Positions 1 to 5,095 of a stretch of 5,095 nt of DNA are shown one piece after another. The notes beneath the pieces were generated by a model. That model did not search any database and was not told the DNA's origin. It worked only from the letters and a program-made list of their open reading frames with translations. The stretch's first letter is position 1, and each line of letters starts with the position of its first letter. The position numbers and the translations under genes are program-made. Origin of the DNA: Parachlamydiales bacterium (lineage in GTDB: Bacteria > Chlamydiota > Chlamydiia > Chlamydiales > SM23-39); assembly GCA_020058465.1 (NCBI GenBank), contig JAGVDZ010000170.1, positions 1 to 5,095 of the forward strand, written 5' to 3'.

Positions 1-1270
1 GGGTAAAGAATGTAGGGAGCTCTATCCTGGGCTGATTGAGAACGTAGGTGTCCGTCGTAAAAAACGAAGAGACAAACTTCCGTGCAGTATCAACATTCGA
101 AAATGAGACGTCGATGGGTTGCAACAGTCCTTGATTTTCAACGACGGTCGCACTTAAGTCCACAGTTGAGATGAATGGTTGAATCTGGTCGGACAATGTG
201 GCATGACCGTTGTCTTTGAGCCATTGATGGAGTCGGCTCAGTCGAGATATTCCAAGGGGATCAAGCCACGATCGATAAGTGGGAAGAGTCGTTGAGCTTG
301 GGAAATGCTCTAGAAGGGGGTAGTAGGGGTCTAAGATCTCGGTCAGCATATCTATTGAGCTGACACTAAGAGAAAATAACGTTCCCAAAAGTGTGGTATT
401 GGAGGGGTCGGCGCTCTCGAGAGGAGGGGACGGAGGTTCTATCGAAGCAGGAGTGGGTGAAACAACCTCTTGTTGAGAAGAACACCGCTCTAGGCTCTTT
501 GAACAAAGTAGCTCTAACGTTGTTTGTACGATACTTTCCAAAATGAGTTGTCCATCGCCCACATTTAAAAGCTGTGTTTGTGTCACATCGAGGGAATCAA
601 TAAGCTTTTTTAAGATGTCGAATGACAGATTGTTCAATTCAGCGAGAGGGTCTTGAACTTGTTGAAGTGGTGTTAGAAGCTCAGTTAGAGATGAGTTGGA
701 CGTCCTTAATGATTTTATGAGTTTCCCGAGCTCCCTTTGGGAGACGATAGTGGGCTCCTTAGATAAGGAAGGAGGCTCTGTTTCCAGGGGTAAGCGGGGA
801 GGTTCGTCTAAGGAAAGAGATGGCTGATGTGGGCTACTATCGAGTGGTGGTTGTAGAGTTGAGATCTCGGGCGGCACAGTGGGTGCCTTTGTCTGGTGGT
901 TCGGTGGTGAAGCCGTCTGGTTGGCAAGAGGGGGGTTCTCATTCGATCCAACAGGTGGGGGAGATACTAGGGAGCTTACTTTAGTGGTAGTCGAAGAGAT
1001 CTCTGAAGAAGGGGCCATGGTGACTTTTCTATAGATGAAAAGACCTACGTTATAGGCGACGAAGAGAGGATTTTTGATCAGAATCTCTACAGCGAGGATG
1101 ATGATGGCGGGGATGATTGCCAGGAACGAGAGCTTACGGAATGAAGAAGCAAGCGCGTTACACCCCTTCTGCAGGCGACCATCCGGATTTAAGAAAATAG
1201 GCTTGTCTTCAAAAAAACTTTCAGTCCACTGAATCCCAGGTCTATAGTAACAAACTTGTGAAGAATTCAT
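1..1270 (-). CDS. Unrecognised membrane-anchored, proline-rich protein (partial, C-terminus outside window)
   Basis: I do not recognise this gene. Reading the minus strand from the ATG at 1270-1268 gives 423 sense codons without a stop up to the left edge. An in-frame TAG at 1312-1310 lies upstream with no other start codon between, so this start is well fixed. Residues 1-46 are polar. Residues 47-65 (LSFLAIIPAIIILAVEILI) form a clear membrane segment, and after a short K-N-P break residues 69-80 are a second hydrophobic stretch ending in R-K. Residues 104-173 hold about 20 prolines with several PP pairs and many Ser/Thr. Residues 180-260 are leucine-rich and probably helical; 263-293 is a second Pro/Ser linker; 294-423 is a mixed region with no motif I know. 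No signal-peptidase site is evident. The layout would fit a secreted or inclusion-membrane type protein of an intracellular bacterium, but it would also fit a plain inner-membrane protein with a large soluble tail. The Shine-Dalgarno is weak. Confidence 0.8.
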   Translation of the reverse strand, partial: MNSSQVCYYRPGIQWTESFFEDKPIFLNPDGRLQKGCNALASSFRKLSFLAIIPAIIILAVEILIKNPLFVAYNVGLFIYRKVTMAPSSEISSTTTKVSSLVSPPPVGSNENPPLANQTASPPNHQTKAPTVPPEISTLQPPLDSSPHQPSLSLDEPPRLPLETEPPSLSKEPTIVSQRELGKLIKSLRTSNSSLTELLTPLQQVQDPLAELNNLSFDILKKLIDSLDVTQTQLLNVGDGQLILESIVQTTLELLCSKSLERCSSQQEVVSPTPASIEPPSPPLESADPSNTTLLGTLFSLSVSSIDMLTEILDPYYPLLEHFPSSTTLPTYRSWLDPLGISRLSRLHQWLKDNGHATLSDQIQPFISTVDLSATVVENQGLLQPIDVSFSNVDTARKFVSSFFTTDTYVLNQPRIELPTFFT

Positions 1271-1306
1271 ACAGCTTCGCCCCGCGTAGGTTTGATTTAG
1301 TCCGGC

Positions 1307-1335
1307 ATTCTAAGAAAAACTTTTCTTTTTTTAAA
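1307..1335 (-). promoter_or_regulatory. Candidate sigma-70-type promoter for the left-hand gene
   Basis: On the minus strand TTTAAA (1335-1330) and TAGAAT (1312-1307) are separated by 17 bases. The -10 box matches TATAAT at five of six positions and the -35 box matches TTGACA at four of six. Transcription would begin near 1300, giving a leader of roughly 30 bases before the ATG at 1270. The spacer is A/T-rich. Because the tract is low in complexity, chance matches are likely, so this is only a candidate. Confidence 0.35.
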
Positions 1336-1341
1336 AGAAAA
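1312..1341. repeat. A/T-rich tract with nested short inverted repeats
   Basis: TTTTCTTTT (1321-1329) is followed after three T residues by its exact reverse complement at 1333-1341. AAGAAAA (1312-1318) also pairs with TTTTCTT (1321-1327) across two bases. The tract sits between the hairpin after pgl and the next minus-strand gene. On the minus-strand RNA it gives T-rich and A-rich runs that could help end pgl transcription or form the spacer of a promoter. The repeats are low in complexity, so pairing may be incidental. Confidence 0.4.
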
Positions 1342-1361
1342 AACAGAGAATACGACAGCTC

Positions 1362-1386
1362 GTATACACAAATGATTTGTGTATAC
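1362..1386 (-). terminator. Perfect 11-bp inverted repeat after pgl: candidate terminator or operator
   Basis: GTATACACAAA (1362-1372) and its exact reverse complement TTTGTGTATAC (1376-1386) flank a three-base centre. The repeat starts five bases after the pgl stop codon on the minus strand, which suits an end-of-operon hairpin. It is not a textbook intrinsic terminator: the stem is A/T-rich and the first T run on the minus strand comes about 19 bases beyond it. A dyad of this perfection could instead be a protein-binding site ahead of the next gene, or serve RNA 3'-end stability. Confidence 0.5.
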
Positions 1387-1391
1387 CACGG

Positions 1392-2141
1392 TTATGCAGT
1401 AGGGGGGGTGGGAAGAAGAGAAGCTGCGTGGGCATCGAGAATCCAAAGTGCGGGTGTTTGGGTTGTGCCGATACGGCTGGCAGGATAGGGGGAGTTGATA
1501 GGGGCTTCAAGCACTTTTGGAACGATCTCTTTTTTCGAAGAACCAAGAGCGTACATAACGAGACTTCGACTATGTTCAATACCTTTGAACGTGAGGGTCA
1601 GTCGGTATGCTTGCAACATGGGAACAAAGTTACAGACCACCCACCTGGTATCGCAAACGAGGGCTTCTGTATTGGGAAATAAGGAAGCTGTATGGCCATC
1701 TTCTCCGACGCCGAGCATAACGAGATCAAAGAGGTTCTGGCTTGTGTGGTGTCGAATGAGCTCTTCGTAGGAGATAGCTTCTTGCTCAAGAGGGGCCTCT
1801 CCCTGCATCCGAATAATTTGAGCAGGGGGGATGGGAAGATGTTGGAAAGCAGCCTCCATAGCCATCTTGTAGTTGCTGTCGGGGTGAGTTGGAGGCACGG
1901 CCCTTTCATCGCCCCAAAAAAGATAGATTTTGGACCAAGGGACATCGGGTTCCAAAGCTAAGGCCTGGTAGATAGCTTTGGGGGTAGTGCCTCCTGAAAG
2001 GGCTACACAAAAACGGCCCCTTTGTTGAATGGCCCGTTTAGCTTGGTGGACCCAGTGTTGGGCTGCGAACTTGATGGCATCGTCTTTGGTGTCGAGAATA
2101 ATGTAGTGGCGACGTTGATCCCATACTTGGATATATTGCAT
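1392..2141 (-). CDS. pgl: 6-phosphogluconolactonase
   Basis: Hydrolyses 6-phosphogluconolactone to 6-phosphogluconate in the cytosol, the second step of the oxidative pentose phosphate pathway. It is also called devB in chlamydial annotation. The 249-residue length is normal for the family. Motifs in order are SGGTTP at 49-54 (sugar-phosphate loop), FWGDERAVPPTHPDSNY at 75-91, and GVGEDGHTASLFP at 144-156, whose His150 corresponds to the conserved active-site histidine of the glucosamine-6-phosphate isomerase/6PGL family. The gene follows zwf, its pathway partner, after 19 bases. No Shine-Dalgarno is visible before the ATG at 2141 and I saw no better in-frame start, so translation may depend on ribosomes leaving zwf. 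The C-terminus ends in a proline-rich tail encoded over a run of seven C residues on the minus strand (1402-1408 as G on the plus strand). Identity is secure. Confidence 0.95.
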   Translation of the reverse strand: MQYIQVWDQRRHYIILDTKDDAIKFAAQHWVHQAKRAIQQRGRFCVALSGGTTPKAIYQALALEPDVPWSKIYLFWGDERAVPPTHPDSNYKMAMEAAFQHLPIPPAQIIRMQGEAPLEQEAISYEELIRHHTSQNLFDLVMLGVGEDGHTASLFPNTEALVCDTRWVVCNFVPMLQAYRLTLTFKGIEHSRSLVMYALGSSKKEIVPKVLEAPINSPYPASRIGTTQTPALWILDAHAASLLPTPPTA

Positions 2142-2160
2142 GTTATACCGAACGTAAAAA

Positions 2161-3657
2161 TTAAAGGGTTCTCCAATTCCGTTGGTCTTGGGCTAGGAGT
2201 GCATCCGCTTCTTGAGGACCCCAGGAACCAGCAGGGTATGTAGGCATAGGGCTCGTGGGGTGGGCCTGCCAGTGATCGAGGATGGGGGTGAAAAGGCGCC
2301 ACGACTCGGCGACTTCATCGAACCTTGCAAAGAGGGTATTGTCGCTGAGCATACAGTCCCAAATTAAGCGCTCATAGGCTTCAATGGTGGTAGCTCCAAA
2401 GTAGGTGCCATAGCGAAAATCCATTTTGACCGGTTGAATTGGACTACTAGGTCCTGGTACCTTGCAGTGGATGGTTAAAGAGATTCCTTCGTCGGGTTGG
2501 ATTCGGATATCCAGAATATTGGGTTGTTGGGTAGGGGTGATCTGTTGAAACAAAACGCCGGGTGCTTTCTTGAAGACGATGGCAATTTCTGTCGAACGTT
2601 TGGGGAGCCGTTTACCAGCTCTCAGGTAGAAGGGGACCTCAGACCATCGCCAATTATCGATGAAAAGACGAAGGGCGATAAACGTCTCTGCTCTTGAATG
2701 AGGATTTACATCGAGCTCTTCCCGGTAGCCGATGCAGCGCTCGGAGGCTGCATACTGTCCACGGACGACGTGTTGTTCAAGATCTTGGGGTGAAAAGGGG
2801 CGGATGGAGCGAAGCACTTTGACTTTCTCATCGTGAATCGACTGGGCTTGTAGGTCACTCGGTGGTTCCATCGCCACGAGGGTCAACAGTTGCATCATGT
2901 GATTTTGAACAACATCTCGAAGGAGTCCTTCTTCTTCGAAAAAATGGCCCCGTGTTCCAATTCCAATATCTTCGGCGACAGTAATTTGGATGTGGTCGAT
3001 ATGTTTGGAATCCCATAACGACTCGAAGATGGAGTTTGCAAATCGAAAGACTAAAAGGTTTTGGACAGTCTCTTTACCTAGGTAATGGTCGATTCGATAA
3101 ATTTGTTCTTCTTTGAGGTAGTGGGTGATAAAGGTCTGCAGTTCTTTGGCTGATCGAGCGTCGTGACCAAATGGCTTTTCAATGACCACTTTGGCTGTGT
3201 GGAGGTGGGATCGCTCTTCAAGGAGGTTTTGTTTGCCTAAATTTTCAATAATCGGAGGGAAATATTTGGGAGGTACGGATAGATAAAACAGATAGTTGAG
3301 GGGTGTTTGAGGAGAAGAGAGCTTGTGGAGTCTTTCTTTCAGACTTTTGTAACCTTCTGCAGATTCGAAAGGGGACTGATGATAGAAGATTGTTTCTGCA
3401 AAGGCATTCCAAAGGGGCTGATCTGTGGGTTTGGTCCTTGAAAAATCTTCAAGGGCCGACTGAATCTCTTGTCGAAAGTCAGCGTCACTTTGAGCTCGTC
3501 TTGCAAAGCCGATGACAAAAAAAGGTTTTGGCAGAAGTCCTTGGCGGAATAAGTTATAAAGAGCAGGGACTAACTTTCTCCGAGTTAGATCTCCTGTAGC
3601 CCCAAAGATGACAACAACGCAAGGGGAAGGAACACGACAATGGGGACTTTTCCGCAT
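2161..3657 (-). CDS. zwf: Glucose-6-phosphate 1-dehydrogenase
   Basis: Oxidises glucose 6-phosphate to 6-phosphogluconolactone with reduction of NADP, the entry to the oxidative pentose phosphate pathway and a main source of NADPH. The 498-residue length is typical. The N-terminal Rossmann motif is FGATGDLTRRKL at 18-29. EKPFGHD at 160-166 carries a conserved lysine. RIDHYLGKE at 188-196 is the family signature, with Asp190 and His191 matching the substrate-binding Asp-His pair known from Leuconostoc mesenteroides. His253 in QNHMMQLL matches the catalytic histidine. RAGKRLPKR at 346-354 is the second substrate-binding region. The C-terminal YERLIWDCMLSDNTLFARFDEVAESW (428-453) is also typical. 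GFARR near residue 50 and the overall wording resemble chlamydial Zwf from memory. It starts 18 bases after ruvX behind AGGGAG and is followed by pgl. No frameshift or missing key residue was seen. Confidence 0.97.
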   Translation of the reverse strand: MRKSPHCRVPSPCVVVIFGATGDLTRRKLVPALYNLFRQGLLPKPFFVIGFARRAQSDADFRQEIQSALEDFSRTKPTDQPLWNAFAETIFYHQSPFESAEGYKSLKERLHKLSSPQTPLNYLFYLSVPPKYFPPIIENLGKQNLLEERSHLHTAKVVIEKPFGHDARSAKELQTFITHYLKEEQIYRIDHYLGKETVQNLLVFRFANSIFESLWDSKHIDHIQITVAEDIGIGTRGHFFEEEGLLRDVVQNHMMQLLTLVAMEPPSDLQAQSIHDEKVKVLRSIRPFSPQDLEQHVVRGQYAASERCIGYREELDVNPHSRAETFIALRLFIDNWRWSEVPFYLRAGKRLPKRSTEIAIVFKKAPGVLFQQITPTQQPNILDIRIQPDEGISLTIHCKVPGPSSPIQPVKMDFRYGTYFGATTIEAYERLIWDCMLSDNTLFARFDEVAESWRLFTPILDHWQAHPTSPMPTYPAGSWGPQEADALLAQDQRNWRTL

Positions 3658-3664
3658 CAGAACA

Positions 3665-3670
3665 CTCCCT
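3665..3670 (-). promoter_or_regulatory. Ribosome binding site of zwf
   Basis: AGGGAG on the minus strand lies seven bases before the zwf ATG at 3657. It is the only clear Shine-Dalgarno inside the kdsB-ruvX-zwf-pgl run and supports the chosen zwf start. It suggests zwf is initiated independently rather than only by coupling to ruvX. Confidence 0.65.
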
Positions 3671-3675
3671 GCCCT

Positions 3676-4116
3676 CTAAGCTAGCCTCTTTGATAGCCTT
3701 TTGTCAAGATAGGTTTGAAGTAGGAGGCTTGCTGCTGTGGCATCGGTGTGCTGAGCTCTTTGTTTTCTCGAAAGCCCAACTGTTTTCATCAGGCGCTCGG
3801 CTCCTTGGCTTGACAAGCGTTCATCGACGAGTTCTACAGGTAGATGAAAATGTTGTTCCAGCTGACTTGCAAATGTTTCCACAAGGCTTGCCATGGATCC
3901 TCGTTTGCCGCTGAGTAAAAGGGGGTAGCCGACGATGAAACGCTCGATTTGAGCAAGGCGATGGCCGAGGGCTTTTTCAATATTCAACAAGACAAGTTTC
4001 CCTCCAGGTACGGTAGTCAGAGGCAGAGCTATCTTCTGTTGGAAGTCGGAAACTGCAAGTCCGACCCTTTTGATCCCAAAGTCGATCGAAACGATCAGGG
4101 TCGGAGAGGTGTTCAT
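3676..4116 (-). CDS. ruvX: RuvX/YqgF-family RNase H-fold nuclease (Holliday junction resolvase-like, 16S rRNA maturation)
   Basis: A 146-residue member of the YqgF family, close to its usual 135-150 residues. The family has an RNase H-like fold. It was first viewed as a Holliday junction resolvase and in E. coli is tied to 16S rRNA 5'-end maturation. Visible motifs are SIDFGIKRVGLAVSD at 10-24 with catalytic-type Asp12, FIVGYPLLLSGKRG at 60-73 (equivalent of VGLP.NMDG), VDERLSS at 97-103, and HTDATAASLLLQTYLD at 123-138 with Asp125. I start it at 4116, because the family fold begins at once and the frame upstream to 4209 lies inside kdsB and adds only non-family residues. The ATG overlaps the kdsB TGA as ATGA. 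No Shine-Dalgarno precedes it, so translational coupling to kdsB is likely. Which of the two activities applies here cannot be told from sequence. Confidence 0.93.
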   Translation of the reverse strand: MNTSPTLIVSIDFGIKRVGLAVSDFQQKIALPLTTVPGGKLVLLNIEKALGHRLAQIERFIVGYPLLLSGKRGSMASLVETFASQLEQHFHLPVELVDERLSSQGAERLMKTVGLSRKQRAQHTDATAASLLLQTYLDKRLSKRLA

Positions 4117-4868
4117 GCGATGGTTGCGGTTGGACTGTTTTTCACACATGCGAAACGAATTAGATCTTCTGGGGTATCGATACCAAGCAAGGGTTCTTGT
4201 GTGATCCAAGTCTGAATCGTCTTACCCCGTTCTAGGACAGATAACTGTTCTAAGTCCTCTGTAAGGCTCAGTGGTGTTGGGGACGATAGTGTAACGAAAT
4301 CCTCAAAAAAAGAGGGACGATAGCCGTAGATCCCAATATGGCCGTAACATGGCTTAGTTGAGGTCAACCCTCCATAGGGAATAGGGCTTCGGCTAAAGTA
4401 GAGAGCCTCCCCTTCTAGATTGCAGACACACTTGACGATGTGAGGACTATTGAAATCCTCTATAGTCCGAATGGGAGTGATTGGCGTCGCTACAATGGCT
4501 CTAGGGTGACATCGAAGGACATCGACCATCTCTTCAACTAGATTGGGGGAGACCAAAGGATGGTCTCCTTGGAGATTGATGAAGTAGGCAGCCTTTTTCC
4601 AAGATGGAAGTTGACAAAGAGCTTCAGCGATCCTTTCGGTACCACTTCGAGGTCGATTGGAGGTGAGGAGGACAGGGGCGCCAAAACGGGTGGCTTCTCG
4701 AGCAATTTCGAGATCAGATGTGGCAATATAGATCATGTCGATGCTGGAAGAGAGCTTAGCTTGTTCAAAGGTGTATTGTAAAATAGTCTTGCCAGCTACT
4801 TCTTGGAGAAGCTTAAAAGGAAACCTTCGACTTTGAAGTCTGGCGGGGATGAGACAGATCACTGACAT
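4113..4868 (-). CDS. kdsB: 3-deoxy-manno-octulosonate cytidylyltransferase (CMP-Kdo synthetase)
   Basis: Joins Kdo and CTP to give CMP-Kdo and pyrophosphate, the activated sugar used to attach Kdo to lipid A, so it marks a Gram-negative envelope with lipopolysaccharide. The 251-residue protein starts with the nucleotide-binding loop IPARLQSRRFPFKLL at 7-21. It continues with RSGTERIAEA at 74-83, the metal-site motif QGDHP at 100-104 (Asp102), YFSRSPIPY at 157-165, HIGIYGYR at 177-184, LEQLSVL at 206-212 and GIDTPEDL at 229-236 (Asp231, second metal ligand). QGDHP is odd: E. coli and most homologues I remember have QGDEP, so a His stands in place of Glu. Only AAAAG-type weak pairing precedes the ATG. 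It is the first gene of the minus-strand run and overlaps ruvX by four bases at its end. No pyrG follows, unlike Chlamydia as I recall it. Confidence 0.96.
   Translation of the reverse strand: MSVICLIPARLQSRRFPFKLLQEVAGKTILQYTFEQAKLSSSIDMIYIATSDLEIAREATRFGAPVLLTSNRPRSGTERIAEALCQLPSWKKAAYFINLQGDHPLVSPNLVEEMVDVLRCHPRAIVATPITPIRTIEDFNSPHIVKCVCNLEGEALYFSRSPIPYGGLTSTKPCYGHIGIYGYRPSFFEDFVTLSSPTPLSLTEDLEQLSVLERGKTIQTWITQEPLLGIDTPEDLIRFACVKNSPTATIA
4548..4568. repeat. Perfect 8-bp inverted repeat inside kdsB
   Basis: GGAGACCA (4548-4555) pairs exactly with TGGTCTCC (4561-4568) around a five-base centre. It lies within kdsB, over the codons for the conserved QGDHP region, and the His codon contributes to the pairing. 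A role in the mRNA is possible, but a chance palindrome in coding sequence is equally plausible. Confidence 0.45.
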
Positions 4869-4890
4869 AATTCTTTTGCCATGCTAAACT
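4862..4890 (+). promoter_or_regulatory. Candidate sigma-70-type promoter for the right-hand plus-strand gene
   Basis: CTGACA (4862-4867) and TAAACT (4885-4890) on the plus strand are exactly 17 bases apart. They match TTGACA at five of six and TATAAT at four of six positions. Transcription would start near 4897, about 20 bases before the ATG at 4917, leaving room for the Shine-Dalgarno. The -35 box would overlap the first codons of kdsB on the other strand, so the two divergent genes would share this 48-bp spacer. Confidence 0.4.
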
Positions 4891-4904
4891 AGCCCCGCTT
4901 TCAT

Positions 4905-4910
4905 GAGGAG
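4905..4910 (+). promoter_or_regulatory. Strong Shine-Dalgarno of the right-hand gene
   Basis: GAGGAG is followed by six A residues and then the ATG at 4917. This is near-ideal spacing and decides the start. The ATG at 4903 just upstream opens a different frame that meets a stop after 27 codons. Confidence 0.75.
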
Positions 4911-4916
4911 AAAAAA

Positions 4917-5095
4917 ATGTGGAACTCTTCTTTCCCATCCAGGTCTCAGCGACAGTTACCCTATCCTCTGGTACTACAGAATCTGAAAGGTGTGGCGTTT
5001 GTTGTCAGCCCTGGGGCTAGAAGGCTAGACCCGGCTCTCCAGCAGGTCTTTCCGAAAACAGCGCTGGGATCTACTTTTCAGGTTTCTCCATCGAC
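4917..5095 (+). CDS. Unrecognised protein, N-terminal 59 residues only
   Basis: The plus-strand frame from the ATG at 4917 has no stop to the right edge, so 59 codons plus two bases are visible. I do not recognise the product. It begins with a Ser/Arg/Gln-rich stretch (MWNSSFPSRSQRQ). A hydrophobic strand follows at about 24-30 (GVAFVVS), then a basic patch GARRLDP at 32-38 and a short amphipathic part (ALQQVFPKTAL). There is no signal peptide, membrane segment or catalytic motif. The two other plus frames stop within 35 codons, and the three minus-strand frames are also broken here, so this frame is the best reading of the region. It is transcribed divergently from kdsB and need not share its function. 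The gene is cut by the window edge, not by a mutation that can be seen. Confidence 0.65.
   Translation, partial: MWNSSFPSRSQRQLPYPLVLQNLKGVAFVVSPGARRLDPALQQVFPKTALGSTFQVSPS

Noticed and set aside
1016..1018. Internal ATG (residue 85) as the start of the left-hand gene
   Set aside because: It would drop the hydrophobic segment, and the open frame with a start at 1270 and a stop just upstream is the simpler reading. No strong Shine-Dalgarno favours residue 85.
1401..1410. Run of seven G near the pgl end as a phase-variation tract
   Set aside because: It affects only the last few residues of a housekeeping enzyme, so slippage would have little effect, and seven bases is short for such a switch.
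1258..1488. Plus-strand frame of 76 codons across the pgl 3' end and the intergenic region
   Set aside because: It runs antisense to pgl, the peptide is low in complexity in the A/T-rich tract, and no Shine-Dalgarno or family motif is visible.
1598..1945. Minus-strand frame of 115 codons within pgl
   Set aside because: It is a shifted reading of pgl, whose true frame carries all the family motifs.
4043..4065. Six-base inverted repeat GTCGGA/TCCGAC inside ruvX
   Set aside because: Short stem with a long centre in coding sequence; expected by chance.
4117..4209. Longer ruvX start at 4209
   Set aside because: The extra 31 residues lie inside kdsB and resemble no YqgF N-terminus; the ATGA overlap start at 4116 fits the family.
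4869..4916. kdsB promoter on the minus strand in the divergent spacer (TAGTTT with a weak -35)
   Set aside because: The best -35 match is only three of six positions; not supportable.
4903..4986. Plus-strand ATG at 4903 as start of the right-hand gene
   Set aside because: It opens a frame that ends after 27 codons and would use no good ribosome binding site; GAGGAG points to 4917.

Overview
The window looks like chromosomal DNA from a member of the Chlamydiae, or a close relative. A compact minus-strand run of kdsB, ruvX/yqgF, zwf and pgl/devB resembles the gene order I recall from Chlamydia (kdsB, pyrG, yqgF, zwf, devB). The glucose-6-phosphate dehydrogenase also has a chlamydial look. This assignment rests on remembered synteny and protein character, not on a search. 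By eye the base composition is moderate, just under half G+C.

Layout from right to left. A plus-strand gene starts at 4917 behind a strong Shine-Dalgarno and leaves the window after 59 codons; I do not recognise it. Across a 48-bp divergent spacer, kdsB starts at 4868 on the minus strand. Then come ruvX (ATGA overlap with kdsB), zwf (18-bp gap) and pgl (19-bp gap), which together look like one transcript. Shortly after the pgl stop is a perfect 11-bp inverted repeat, followed on the minus strand by T- and A-rich tracts. Next, also on the minus strand, is an unrecognised gene starting at 1270 that stays open to the left edge (423 codons visible, stop codon outside). I translated this frame by hand along its full length. 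It encodes a short N-terminal region, one hydrophobic double segment, a long proline-rich stretch and leucine-rich, probably helical parts.

Function. KdsB activates Kdo with CTP for lipopolysaccharide synthesis. RuvX/YqgF is an RNase H-fold nuclease linked to 16S rRNA maturation. Zwf and Pgl catalyse the first two steps of the oxidative pentose phosphate pathway and yield NADPH. The point of most interest in the operon is the absence of pyrG (CTP synthase) between kdsB and ruvX, where I recall it in Chlamydia. The best candidate for something undescribed is the large left-hand protein, whose layout is compatible with a secreted membrane or inclusion-membrane type protein. That is inference only. 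I saw no tRNA, rRNA, CRISPR array, insertion sequence or phage gene.
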